From contig NZ_JAXMOH010000003.1 in assembly GCF_034670005.1 (NCBI RefSeq), positions 310,001 to 374,000 on the forward strand: a stretch of DNA of 64,000 nt, written 5' to 3'. Made by a program: the position numbers and the translations under genes. Numbering within the stretch: position 1 is the first letter of the stretch; each line of letters begins with the position of its first letter. This document shows, piece by piece, positions 54,516-63,561 of the stretch. The stretch comes from Thalassobius sp034670005. GTDB taxonomy: Bacteria > Pseudomonadota > Alphaproteobacteria > Rhodobacterales > Rhodobacteraceae. The notes beneath the pieces are model-generated. The model worked only from the letters and a program-made list of their open reading frames with translations, ran no database searches and was not told the origin of the DNA.

Positions 54516-55796
54516 ATGACTTTTCTGAAATCCACGCTTGCGGGGGCTTTGGCTCTGGGCGCGCTGAGCCTTCCGGCCGCCGCCGCCGAAGACACCATCA
54601 AGATTGGCGTGCTGCATTCGCTGTCCGGGACGATGGCGATCTCGGAAACCACGCTGAAAGACACGATGCTGATGCTGATCGACGAACAGAACGCCAAGGG
54701 CGGCGTGCTGGGCAAGCAATTGGAAGCGGTTGTCGTCGACCCGGCGTCCGACTGGCCGCTGTTTGCTGAAAAAGCGCGCGAATTGCTGACGGTGCAGGAT
54801 GTTGACGTGATGTTCGGCTGCTGGACCTCGGTATCGCGCAAATCGGTTCTGCCGGTCATCGAAGAACTGAACGGGTTGCTGTTCTACCCGGTGCAGTATG
54901 AGGGCGAAGAAAGCTCGAAAAACGTATTCTACACCGGTGCGGCGCCGAACCAGCAGGCGATCCCGGCGACCGATTATTTCCTCGATGAGTTGGGAGTCGA
55001 AAAATTCGCGCTGCTGGGGACTGACTATGTCTATCCGCGTACCACCAACAACATTCTGGAAAGCTACCTGAAGGGCAAAGGCATCGCCGAAGAGGATATC
55101 TTCGTCAACTACACCCCCTTCGGCCATTCCGATTGGTCGAAAATCGTGGCCGATGTCGTGGCTCTGGGCGCGGATGGTAAAAAGGTCGGCGTGATCAGCA
55201 CCATCAATGGCGACGCCAATATCGGTTTTTACAAGGAACTGGCTGCTGCCGGTATTTCGGCTGATGACATTCCGGTCGTGGCCTTCTCGGTCGGCGAAGA
55301 GGAATTGTCGGGTCTCGACACCGCCAACCTGGTTGGCCATCTGGCAGCCTGGAACTATTTCCAGTCGGCTGAATCCGAACTGAACGACGAATTCGTCGCC
55401 GCCTGGAAGGCCAAGATGGGCGACGAACGCGTTACCAATGACCCGATGGAAGCGCATTTCATCGGCTTCAACATGTGGGTGAACGCGGTTGAAGCGGCCG
55501 GTACCACCGATGTCGACGCGGTTTCCGCCGCCATGATCGGCCAGGAATATCCGAACCTGACCGGTGGCACTTCGGTCATGCTGCCGAACCATCACCTGGC
55601 CAAGCCGGTTCTGATCGGCGAAATCCAGGCAGACGGTCAGTTCGACATCATCAGCCAGACTACCGAAGTGCCGGGCGACGCCTGGACCGATTTCCTGCCG
55701 GAATCGGCGGTGCTGAAGTCGGATTGGAAAGATCTGGGTTGCGGTATGTACAACACCGAAACCGAAAGCTGCGTTCAGATCAAATCGAACTACTGA
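54516..55796 (+). CDS. urtA: Urea ABC transporter substrate-binding protein
   Basis: A 426-residue periplasmic binding protein: signal peptide ending ALSLPAAAA/EDT, then IKIGVLHSLSGTMAISE, FGCWTSVSRKSVLPV and FYPVQYEGEESSKN, typical of UrtA rather than amino acid-binding LivK proteins. Length is normal. TGGAGG precedes the start. First gene of urtABCDE, facing the urease operon, so it delivers urea to the permease for import and hydrolysis. Confidence 0.96.
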   Translation: MTFLKSTLAGALALGALSLPAAAAEDTIKIGVLHSLSGTMAISETTLKDTMLMLIDEQNAKGGVLGKQLEAVVVDPASDWPLFAEKARELLTVQDVDVMFGCWTSVSRKSVLPVIEELNGLLFYPVQYEGEESSKNVFYTGAAPNQQAIPATDYFLDELGVEKFALLGTDYVYPRTTNNILESYLKGKGIAEEDIFVNYTPFGHSDWSKIVADVVALGADGKKVGVISTINGDANIGFYKELAAAGISADDIPVVAFSVGEEELSGLDTANLVGHLAAWNYFQSAESELNDEFVAAWKAKMGDERVTNDPMEAHFIGFNMWVNAVEAAGTTDVDAVSAAMIGQEYPNLTGGTSVMLPNHHLAKPVLIGEIQADGQFDIISQTTEVPGDAWTDFLPESAVLKSDWKDLGCGMYNTETESCVQIKSNY

Positions 55797-55806
55797 TTGA
55801 ACGTTT

Positions 55807-55837
55807 GGGTGGGCACCGACCGGGTGCCCGCCCACCC
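55807..55837 (+). terminator. Stem-loop between urtA and urtB
   Basis: GGGTGGGCACC (55807-55817) pairs with GGTGCCC(GC)CCACCC (55823-55837) to form a very stable hairpin with no T-run. Hairpins here usually protect the upstream binding-protein message or partly end transcription, giving more UrtA than membrane subunits. Confidence 0.7.
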
Positions 55838-55866
55838 CTTCCCCAAAATACCCCAGGTTCCCAGAA

Positions 55867-57822
55867 ATGCGGCAGCTTCTCACCCTGTTCAGCGCAGTGA
55901 TCCTGCTCGCGCTTTCGCTCCCGGCGCAGGCCGGTCCGGTGCAGGATATCCTGCAAGAGCACAGCGCACTCATCTCCAAATCATCGCGCAAGACGATTCA
56001 GCCCGCTATTGATGCACTGGCCAATAGCGGTCTGCCGCAGGCGCAGGCGGTTTTGCAGACCTGGCAGAGCAAGGACATGTGGTTGCGGACCGGGGATGGG
56101 CTGTTCTTTCGCGGTGAAACGCTACCCTCGGGCACCATCCGGCTGAGCGATTTCGACAGCGGCGAAGCTGTCGGTGAGGCCGACAAGAAAACGCTGAAAC
56201 AGCTCAAACCCAATTCCGGGGTGCGGGCGCTGATCGGGACCGCGCTGGTGCAGTTTCAACTGTCCGATCCCGATCCGGCGCGACGCGCTGAGGCATTGAC
56301 CGCTATCGAACGAGCGCCCGATGCGTCCACCCTGCTGCCGCTGCGGGCTTCGATCGAAAGCGAAACCGATCCCGACTTGAAGGCACGCAAAATCCGTACC
56401 GAACGGTTGCAGACGATTTCCTTCGATCCCGACGATGATGCCCGGATTACGGCGCTTGCCGCGATCAAGGGCGATCTGGGGGTCGATGTGCGCGCGGCTC
56501 TGAACCCGATCCTGACCTCCAAACGTAAGGTTTTTGCCGGTGAGCCACCAGCGGGGCTGAATATCGCGCGGGCATTAAAACCGGGGTCGGACGATCTGAC
56601 CGAAACCGAAGCCTATGATCTGATCGTTGCTGCCGGTCTGGGTGTGCCGCGGCTGACGCCCGAAGCGCTGCGCGCGGCCATGCTGAACAACATTGCGGAT
56701 GGCATGGTCGGCGGCGTGCCGGTGGCCGAATTGAATACGCAGGCGGCACGGGAACGCGCCTATGCCGGTCTGGTCAAGGCCGGGATCGTCCCCGCCGCCG
56801 TCACCGATGCAGAGGCCGCCCAAGCGGTCCGGGCGCATCGTTTTGTCGATATCTATGACGAACCGTCTCAGGCAGTAACAGATGCCGCCAGCGCGACGCT
56901 CGATGCGATTGAAACCAAGGTGGCGCTCAATCAGGCGCTCGATCTCGGGCTTGATGCACTATCGCTCGCCTCGATCTATTTTCTGGCCGCGATCGGGCTG
57001 GCCATCACCTTTGGCGTGATGGGGGTGATCAATATGGCGCATGGCGAATTCATCATGATGGGCGCCTATACCGGTTACGTGGTGCAGCAGATCATCCCCA
57101 ACTACACCGTCTCGATCATTGTCGCCATCCCGATGGCCTTTGCCGTGACCTTCGCTGCGGGCGTGGCGATGGAACGGCTGGTGATCCGCTGGCTCTATTC
57201 ACGGCCTCTAGAAACCCTGTTGGCGACTTTCGGTATTTCCATCGCATTACAGCAGATCGCCAAGAACATCTTTGGCACCCAGGCGCGGCCCTTGACCTCG
57301 CCCGGTTGGCTCGACGGGGCGTGGGTGCTCAACGACGTGGTGGCGATCAGCTATATCCGCATCGCGATCTTCGTTCTGGCGATGATATTTCTCGGGTTTT
57401 TCCTGTTCCTGATGAAGAAAACCCGGCTGGGTCTGGAAACCCGCGCGGTGACGCAGAACCCGCGCATGGCGGCCAGCATGGGGATCAACCCGGATCGGGT
57501 CAACATGCTGACCTTTGGGCTTGGTTCCGGCATTGCCGGCATCGCCGGTGTCGCCATCGGGCTTTATGCCAAGGTGACCAGTGAGCTGGGGGCCGATTAT
57601 ATCGTGCAAAGCTTCATGACCGTGGTGGTGGGTGGCGTTGGCAATATCTGGGGTACGCTGCTGGGCGCGACCATGATCGGATCGTTGCAAAAAGGGATCG
57701 AATGGCTGAACCCGTCCAACACGCTGGCGGCGCAGACCTACATGATCATCTTCATCATCATCTTTATCCAGTTCCGGCCAAGAGGCATCATCGCCCTCAA
57801 GGGCCGCGCCGCGGGAGATTGA
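55867..57822 (+). CDS. urtB: Urea ABC transporter permease UrtB with long periplasmic N-terminus
   Basis: A 651-residue permease. It starts with a signal peptide (ALSLPAQA/GP), then about 330 soluble residues with HEAT-like helical repeats (DPARRAEALTAIERAP, DARITALAAIKGD), then a LivH-type membrane domain from about residue 358 (GLAITFGVMGVINMAHGEFIMMGAY) to the end (FIQFRPRGI). Long N-terminal extensions are known in UrtB proteins. The second membrane-subunit partner is UrtC, one base downstream. Confidence 0.95.
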   Translation: MRQLLTLFSAVILLALSLPAQAGPVQDILQEHSALISKSSRKTIQPAIDALANSGLPQAQAVLQTWQSKDMWLRTGDGLFFRGETLPSGTIRLSDFDSGEAVGEADKKTLKQLKPNSGVRALIGTALVQFQLSDPDPARRAEALTAIERAPDASTLLPLRASIESETDPDLKARKIRTERLQTISFDPDDDARITALAAIKGDLGVDVRAALNPILTSKRKVFAGEPPAGLNIARALKPGSDDLTETEAYDLIVAAGLGVPRLTPEALRAAMLNNIADGMVGGVPVAELNTQAARERAYAGLVKAGIVPAAVTDAEAAQAVRAHRFVDIYDEPSQAVTDAASATLDAIETKVALNQALDLGLDALSLASIYFLAAIGLAITFGVMGVINMAHGEFIMMGAYTGYVVQQIIPNYTVSIIVAIPMAFAVTFAAGVAMERLVIRWLYSRPLETLLATFGISIALQQIAKNIFGTQARPLTSPGWLDGAWVLNDVVAISYIRIAIFVLAMIFLGFFLFLMKKTRLGLETRAVTQNPRMAASMGINPDRVNMLTFGLGSGIAGIAGVAIGLYAKVTSELGADYIVQSFMTVVVGGVGNIWGTLLGATMIGSLQKGIEWLNPSNTLAAQTYMIIFIIIFIQFRPRGIIALKGRAAGD

Positions 57823-57823
57823 C

Positions 57824-59053
57824 ATGAAAAACAGTTTTCTGATGCGCAACCCGTCCGTGCTTATCTTCCTCGGCCTGCTGGCGCTGTTCACCCTCGCCGT
57901 CACCTTGATGTCCGAAGCCACCGGCGCGGGTTTGATTTCCACCAGTTTCGTCAAAACGCTGGGCAAGACTTTGTGCCTGTGCCTGATTGCCATCGCGATG
58001 GATCTGGTCTGGGGCTATACCGGCATTCTCAGCCTTGGCCATTTCGCCTTCTTTGGCTTGGGTGGCTACATGATCGGGATGTGGCTGATGTATGAACGCA
58101 CCCGCCAGATCGTCGAAACATCCTTGGCCAATGCTGAAATTCCACCCACTTCCCAGGAAGTGGTCGATGCCATCGGCAGCCAGATATTCGGCGTGGTGGG
58201 CAGTAGCGATTTTCCCGCTGTATGGGCCTTTGCCGACAGTCTTTCCCTCCAGCTCATCCTCGTGGTCGCGGTGCCGGGACTTCTGGCGCTGGTCTTCGGC
58301 TGGCTGGCCTTCCGGTCCCGCGTGACCGGCGTCTACCTGTCGATCCTGACCCAGGCGATGACGCTGGCGCTGGCGCTTTACCTGTTCCAGAACGACAGCG
58401 GGTTGCGCGGCAATAACGGGCTTTCCGGGTTGCAGAACCTGCCGGGTGCCGATGATATCCCGCAAAGTCTGGTGTCGATCTGGTTCTTCTGGGCCTCGGC
58501 GCTGGCGCTTGGTCTTGGTTATCTTCTGGCGGCCTTCGTGGTGTCGGGCAAGTTCGGCAGCGTCATCCGCGGTATCCGCGATGACGAAGCGCGGGTGCGG
58601 TTCCTTGGCTATTCGGTCGAAGGCTACAAGCTGTTCATCTTCGTCATCACCGCGATGATTTCGGGCATTGCGGGGGCGCTTTACTACCCGCAGGCGGGCA
58701 TTATCAACCCGGCTGAAATCGCCCCCATCGCCTCGATCTACCTCGCGGTCTGGGTCGCCATCGGCGGGCGCGGCCGGCTTTATGGTGCGGTGATCGGGGC
58801 GGCCTTGGTGTCTCTGGTATCCACATGGTTCACCGGCGGACAGGTGCCCGATCTGCCGCTGGGCGGCTATACCGTGAAATGGGTCGATTGGTGGCAGGTG
58901 CTTTTGGGTCTCAGTTTCGTCCTGGTCACGTTGTTCGCCCCCAAGGGCATTGGCGGACTGATCGATCTTCTCGACGGCATTCGCAGTCCCAACCGGCACG
59001 GCGCGCCCTTGGGCCCCGGAAGCGGGTCGTTGCAGGAAAAGGAGGCACAGTAA
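57824..59053 (+). CDS. urtC: Urea ABC transporter permease UrtC
   Basis: A 409-residue LivM-type permease with about ten hydrophobic segments. It has the DLVWGYTGILSLGHFAFFGLGGY segment in the first half and the coupling loop DDEARVRFLGYSVEGYK with GGRGRLYGAVIGA in the second. It follows urtB by one base. It pairs with UrtB as the membrane channel for urea in the inner membrane. Confidence 0.95.
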   Translation: MKNSFLMRNPSVLIFLGLLALFTLAVTLMSEATGAGLISTSFVKTLGKTLCLCLIAIAMDLVWGYTGILSLGHFAFFGLGGYMIGMWLMYERTRQIVETSLANAEIPPTSQEVVDAIGSQIFGVVGSSDFPAVWAFADSLSLQLILVVAVPGLLALVFGWLAFRSRVTGVYLSILTQAMTLALALYLFQNDSGLRGNNGLSGLQNLPGADDIPQSLVSIWFFWASALALGLGYLLAAFVVSGKFGSVIRGIRDDEARVRFLGYSVEGYKLFIFVITAMISGIAGALYYPQAGIINPAEIAPIASIYLAVWVAIGGRGRLYGAVIGAALVSLVSTWFTGGQVPDLPLGGYTVKWVDWWQVLLGLSFVLVTLFAPKGIGGLIDLLDGIRSPNRHGAPLGPGSGSLQEKEAQ

Positions 59054-59793
59054 TGAGCACGCTTCTGGAAGTGTCCGGCGTTTCGGTCAGTTTCGACGGC
59101 TTCAAGGCGATCAACAATCTGTCGTTCCAGATAGGTCAGGCCGAGATGCGCGCCATTATCGGGCCGAACGGCGCGGGCAAAACCACCTTCATGGATATCG
59201 TCACTGGCAAGACGCGACCCGATGCGGGCCGGGTGATCTGGGGTGAAAAATCGGTGTCTTTGCTAAAAATGTCCGAGGCCCGTATCGCCCGTGAAGGGGT
59301 GGGGCGCAAATTTCAGCGCCCAACCGTGTTCGAAGATCAGAGTGTCCACGACAATCTGCTGATGGCGTTGAAGAATGACCGCAAACCGTGGGCGGTGCTG
59401 TTCTTCAGGCCGAAATTCAGGGACCTGGCCCGGGTCGAAGAACTGGCCAGTGAAATCGGCCTGAGTGCCGAACTGGCGCGCAAGGCCGGAGAGCTGAGCC
59501 ACGGTCAGAAACAATGGTTGGAAATTGGCATGTTGCTGGCGCAGGAACCGCGTTTATTGCTGGTCGATGAACCCGCCGCCGGAATGACATTGTCGGAACG
59601 CGAACACACCACCGACATCCTGGTCGAGGCGGCCAAGACCCGCGCTGTCGTGGTTGTCGAACATGACATGGAATTCGTCCGGCGACTGAATTGCAAGGTC
59701 ACGGTGCTGCATGAAGGGTCGGTTCTGGCCGAAGGATCGCTGGACCATGTCACCCAAAACAAAGACGTCATCGACGTATATCTGGGGCGCTGA
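59053..59793 (+). CDS. urtD: Urea ABC transporter ATP-binding protein UrtD
   Basis: A 246-residue LivG-type ATPase: Walker A GPNGAGKTTF near residue 37, signature LSHGQKQWLEIGM near residue 149 and Walker B LLLVDEPAAGM. The signature carries SHGQK instead of SGGQ, normal for UrtD. The start at 59053 overlaps the urtC stop (TAATG) and has AAAAGGAGG upstream; the longer upstream frame is not used. Confidence 0.95.
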   Translation: MSTLLEVSGVSVSFDGFKAINNLSFQIGQAEMRAIIGPNGAGKTTFMDIVTGKTRPDAGRVIWGEKSVSLLKMSEARIAREGVGRKFQRPTVFEDQSVHDNLLMALKNDRKPWAVLFFRPKFRDLARVEELASEIGLSAELARKAGELSHGQKQWLEIGMLLAQEPRLLLVDEPAAGMTLSEREHTTDILVEAAKTRAVVVVEHDMEFVRRLNCKVTVLHEGSVLAEGSLDHVTQNKDVIDVYLGR

Positions 59794-59796
59794 GAG

Positions 59797-60492
59797 ATGC
59801 TGAAGATCGACAACCTGACCCTGCATTACGGCAGTTCGCAAATCCTCAACGGGGTTTCGCTGGAGGCCCAAACCGGCAAGGTGACCTGTGTCATGGGCAC
59901 CAATGGGGTCGGTAAAACGTCGCTGCTCAAGGCGATATCAGGCACTCATTTGCGTTCCGGTGGCACGATGGAACTGGACGGCGAAGACCTGGGCCGTTTG
60001 CCGGCGCATCAGTTGGCCAAGAAGGGCATTGGATATGTGCCGCAGGGACGAATGATTTTTCCGCTGCTGACGGTGCAGGAAAACATGGAAACCGCCTATG
60101 CCTGCCTGCCGCGGTCGGAACATGTCATCCCCGGAGAAATTTACGAACTGTTCCCGATCCTGAAGGAATTCCTGCATCGTCGGGGCGGCGACCTGTCGGG
60201 TGGGCAACAACAGCAGCTGGCCATCGCGCGGGCGATGATCACCAAGCCGAAACTATTGCTGCTGGATGAACCTACCGAAGGCATTCAGCCCAATATCATT
60301 CAACAAATCGGCCGGGTGATCGAATATCTGCGCGATCAGGGCAATATGGCGATCGTTCTGGTCGAACAGTATTTCGATTTCGCCTATGCGCTGGCGGATG
60401 ATTTCGTGGTGATGCGGCGCGGCTCGGTGTTGAAACGCGGGACCAAATCGGAAGTGACCCGGGATGAACTGGTCGAGGCGGTTTCGGTCTGA
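59797..60492 (+). CDS. urtE: Urea ABC transporter ATP-binding protein UrtE
   Basis: A 231-residue LivF-type ATPase: Walker A GTNGVGKTSLL near residue 34, signature LSGGQQQQLAIARAM near residue 130, Walker B LLLLDEPTEGIQP, and a switch histidine replaced by glutamine in LVEQYFDFA, as typical of the LivF/UrtE group. It follows urtD by 3 bases and ends the urt operon. Confidence 0.95.
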   Translation: MLKIDNLTLHYGSSQILNGVSLEAQTGKVTCVMGTNGVGKTSLLKAISGTHLRSGGTMELDGEDLGRLPAHQLAKKGIGYVPQGRMIFPLLTVQENMETAYACLPRSEHVIPGEIYELFPILKEFLHRRGGDLSGGQQQQLAIARAMITKPKLLLLDEPTEGIQPNIIQQIGRVIEYLRDQGNMAIVLVEQYFDFAYALADDFVVMRRGSVLKRGTKSEVTRDELVEAVSV

Positions 60493-60583
60493 CCGGTTTG
60501 ACCGTTGCGATGAAAAAGAGTCGACCCGGCGCATTTTCGCCCTTGACGCCATCGCCCTGCTTTCGTAATTCGCATTCCACTTT

Positions 60584-60660
60584 GGCGGTGTAGCTCAGTT
60601 GGTTAGAGCAGCGGAATCATAATCCGCGTGTCCGGGGTTCAAGTCCCTGCACCGCCACCA
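60584..60660 (+). tRNA. tRNA-Met (CAT anticodon)
   Basis: The 77 bases fold as a tRNA: acceptor GGCGGTG/CACCGCC, D-arm GCTC...GAGC, anticodon stem GCGGA/TCCGC around ATCATAA, T-arm with GTTCAAGT, and an encoded 3' CCA. The anticodon is CAT. The body resembles elongator tRNA-Met of alphaproteobacteria; a tRNA-Ile2 with lysidine is the alternative with this anticodon. Confidence 0.93.
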
Positions 60661-61174
60661 TTCCCCTACAGCAGAAAGACGATGATCCGCCGCCATCTGC
60701 GCGTGGAGCACAGTGCCGATATTGGGGCATTTTGCCATCGAAAGGGTATCCGCCGCAGGGACTGCCGGTAGGACGAATGTCGCGGTGCCCTTACCATAAA
60801 TAGCGAGTCGCCGCGATTTGCTGCCTGCCATTCGTTGGCTTGCCAAGGTTCAAATGAGTCGGATTATCCATCAATAAGGCGGTGTGTCCCAGACTTTCGA
60901 CTAAGTTTCGCTCTCAAGCGTGATGCGACCTTAGTCACATTCGTTGATCCCTGTAAAATTCCCCGTTTCATGCCGTTTTCATAGTCAGAGCGCTTCGTGC
61001 GTGTTTCGTGATGGTAACGGTTTTGGGTGTGTTCGAATGTACGGATCAGTCTCGACATTGAGTTCTTCGACAGCGCAACCGCGTCACGATTTCATTTCGG
61101 AATGCGGTTTGGCCTCCAGCGAGAGGGCTGCGCCCTTTTCCCAAGTACATAGTTCTGCCTCAGAAGGATAAACC
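60661..61174. other. Non-coding stretch downstream of tRNA-Met
   Basis: I find no convincing gene in these 514 bases on either strand. The composition is less GC-rich than neighbours and stop codons are frequent. It may be a decayed gene remnant or the promoter region of the chemotaxis operon (the final part). No direct repeat of the tRNA 3' end was seen here. Confidence 0.6.
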
Positions 61175-62803
61175 ATGCGGTTCACACTCAAAGCCCGGTT
61201 GGCTCTGACTTTTCTTTTCATTCTGAGCATGTTTGCCGGCAGCATGTATTTTGCTGTCAGTGAGATGCAAAAAGCCAATGCGACCTTCGATCGTGTGGTT
61301 AATGTCGAGATGGCCAAGGTCAACATCATCGAGGAAATCGCGGCCACGGAAAGCGCCTTGCGCAGTGTGGTTTCAGAAATCCTGATCCCTTTGCCGACCG
61401 GAGAACCCGAGCGGATACCGGGTATGATGAAGGAAATCGACCGGCTGAACGGTGTCTATAACGGGCTGGTCAAGGAACTGCAGGCGAATGTCGATGAGGA
61501 AACTCAGAACTCGCTGTCACAGTTGCAGACGATGCATGACCTTGCCTATGAAACCAACCAGACATCGCTGGAATACAGTCAGAGCGGATCCAAGGGGAAG
61601 GCCCGGGCGGCGACGATCCTGTACCATAACGGATCGCGCGACGCGACGAATGCAGCACTGGATGTGCTGACCGGCCTGACCGAAACGGTGAACACCGGAA
61701 TGCAGGCCGAAGTGGAAAAAGCCAAGGCGGCGCTGTCCGAAACGGTGCGCAACATGTCGATCCTGGTTGTGGTTGGCTTCGTGATCAGCGGCATTTCGGC
61801 GTTGCTTATCCTGCGCAGCATTTCGTCGGGGTTCAAACGGTCGATCGAACTGGCCCGCCGTGTGGCCGAAGGCGATCTGCGTGAAACCGCCACTGTGACA
61901 GGCAATAACGAAATCAGCGATCTGTTGAACGTTCAGAACGAGATGGTCCTGCGTCTGCGCGATACCGTTGAAAACGTGGCATCGGCCGTGCGCAACCTGG
62001 CGTCGGGCGCCAACCAGATGGCGGGAACGTCGGAATCGTTGTCCGAAGGGGCGTCGGTTCAGGCCGGGTCGACCGAAGAAGTGTCGGCCGCGGTCGAAGA
62101 AATGTCGGCCAATATCAGCGCCAGTTCGGACAATGCGACCACGACCGAGGAAATCGCAACCAGAGCCGCAAACGATGCACAAGCATCGGGCGATGCGGTG
62201 TCCGAGGCGGTCGACGCGATGAAAACCATCGGCGAACGCATCATGATCTTGCAGGAAATCGCCCGTCAGACCGACCTGTTGGCGCTGAACGCAGCCGTTG
62301 AGGCGGCCCGCGCCGGTGAACATGGTCGTGGTTTTGCGGTGGTCGCTTCTGAAGTGCGCAAGCTGGCCGAGAACAGCCAGAAAGCCGCTGCCGAAATTTC
62401 AGCCCTGTCCGCGAATACTGTTACCTCGGCAACAAAAGCGGGCGAGATGCTGAAGGAACTGGTGCCCAATATCGAAAAGACCTCTTCGCTGGTCAGCGAC
62501 ATTTCTTCAGCGTCGCGCGAATTGGCGATCGGGTCGACCCAGATCAGTGAATCGGTTCAGCGTCTCGACAGCGTGACACAGGCAAACACCTCGGCTTCGG
62601 AAGAAATGTCGAGCGCGGCAACCGAGCTGTCGAGCCAGGCTGAACAACTGGCCGAAGTGATTTCTTTCTTTCAGGTCGATGAACGCATCGTGTCGCACGA
62701 CGTGGTCGAGGAAGGTGACGAAGAAGAGGGCGGGGCCGACCTGTACCTCGGTGACGACGGCGAAAGCGACAAAGACGGCGCCGATTTCAAACTCGCCTCG
62801 TAA
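61175..62803 (+). CDS. Methyl-accepting chemotaxis protein
   Basis: A 542-residue chemoreceptor: transmembrane helix 1 at about 9-27, a periplasmic four-helix-bundle sensor, transmembrane helix 2 at about 193-214, HAMP, and a signalling domain with the tip ARQTDLLALNAAVEAARAG near residue 367. It is similar in its cytoplasmic half to the receptor at 38519-40138. The tail after residue 505 is very acidic (EEGDEEEGG) and ends GADFKLAS. AGAAGGATAAACC precedes the start. It heads an operon with a STAS-like gene, a cheY-like gene and cheA. Confidence 0.94.
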   Translation: MRFTLKARLALTFLFILSMFAGSMYFAVSEMQKANATFDRVVNVEMAKVNIIEEIAATESALRSVVSEILIPLPTGEPERIPGMMKEIDRLNGVYNGLVKELQANVDEETQNSLSQLQTMHDLAYETNQTSLEYSQSGSKGKARAATILYHNGSRDATNAALDVLTGLTETVNTGMQAEVEKAKAALSETVRNMSILVVVGFVISGISALLILRSISSGFKRSIELARRVAEGDLRETATVTGNNEISDLLNVQNEMVLRLRDTVENVASAVRNLASGANQMAGTSESLSEGASVQAGSTEEVSAAVEEMSANISASSDNATTTEEIATRAANDAQASGDAVSEAVDAMKTIGERIMILQEIARQTDLLALNAAVEAARAGEHGRGFAVVASEVRKLAENSQKAAAEISALSANTVTSATKAGEMLKELVPNIEKTSSLVSDISSASRELAIGSTQISESVQRLDSVTQANTSASEEMSSAATELSSQAEQLAEVISFFQVDERIVSHDVVEEGDEEEGGADLYLGDDGESDKDGADFKLAS

Positions 62804-62872
62804 ACCCCTGCCTGGCGAGGGCACCGTGCCCCGCCATCCCTGCGTATGCGAATAACAGACAAGGAACATTCA

Positions 62873-63169
62873 ATGCCCGATACGGCCCTGCAGATCACCC
62901 TGGATAGCGCCAGCACATTCGAAACGCTGGTTCCGTTCCGCGACGCGCTCGTCGGACTGCCTGAGGGAAAAACGGCAGCGCTTGATCTGGATCTGGCCGA
63001 GGATGCGCCGCCGTCAGTGTTGTTCGCATTCGGCCAGCTACTTGCCGCTGCTGAAAAGGAAAGCCGCGTGAGCCCGGAAAATCTGGCCGATCTGGCCGAA
63101 GCACATGTCCCGTTCAGCGCAATGTTGGCGCAGACGGGGCTGGGATCCGTTTTGACTGAAACGGCATAA
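62873..63169 (+). CDS. Small STAS-like domain protein
   Basis: A 98-residue protein with the alternating strand-helix pattern of STAS domains (ITLDSASTFETLVPFRDAL, KTAALDLDLAEDAPPSVLFAFGQLLAAA, VSPENLADLAEAHVPFSAMLAQTGL). STAS proteins of this size accompany chemotaxis genes in many Rhodobacterales and other proteobacteria. No phosphorylatable serine can be fixed from the sequence. It lies 69 bases after the receptor and 26 before cheY. AAGGAAC precedes the start at 62873. Confidence 0.8.
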   Translation: MPDTALQITLDSASTFETLVPFRDALVGLPEGKTAALDLDLAEDAPPSVLFAFGQLLAAAEKESRVSPENLADLAEAHVPFSAMLAQTGLGSVLTETA

Positions 63170-63195
63170 GAAACCATCGCAAAGGTTGAAGAGAC

Positions 63196-63561
63196 ATGAG
63201 CAAAGACATCCTGATTATCGACGATTCCCCTTCTGTCCGGCGCATGGTCGCAATGACTTTGCAGCAGGAAGGGTTTGAAGTGACGCAATGCGAAGACGGC
63301 GCGCAGGGGTTGGAAACAGCCAAGGCCAAACGCTTCGACATGGTTATTACAGACCAGAACATGCCCAACATGACCGGCATTGAATTCATCCAGGCCTATC
63401 GTAGCGATCCCAGCAGCAACGGCGTTCCTATCATTTTCCTGTCGACGGAAAGCGAAGGCAACCTGAAGGATCAGGCGCGGTCGGCGGGGGCGTTGGGCTG
63501 GATCATGAAACCGTTTGAACAGGCCAAGCTGCTGGCCGTTGTGAATAAGGTGGTCGGCTGA
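63196..63561 (+). CDS. cheY: Chemotaxis response regulator, CheY-like
   Basis: A 121-residue single-domain receiver. Acidic pocket D9/D10 (IIDDSPSVRR), phospho-acceptor D53 (VITDQNMPNM), S83/T84 (IFLSTES) and K105 (WIMKPFEQ) are in place. It would be phosphorylated by the CheA encoded next and act on the flagellar motor or serve as a phosphate sink. It overlaps the cheA start by one base (TGATG). Confidence 0.93.
   Translation: MSKDILIIDDSPSVRRMVAMTLQQEGFEVTQCEDGAQGLETAKAKRFDMVITDQNMPNMTGIEFIQAYRSDPSSNGVPIIFLSTESEGNLKDQARSAGALGWIMKPFEQAKLLAVVNKVVG

Noticed and set aside
60595..60846. Minus-strand reading frame of 83 residues ending WWRCRDLNPGH-like
   Set aside because: It runs antisense through tRNA-Met. 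The WWRCRDLNPGH string is a well-known artefact of translating the opposite strand of a tRNA.
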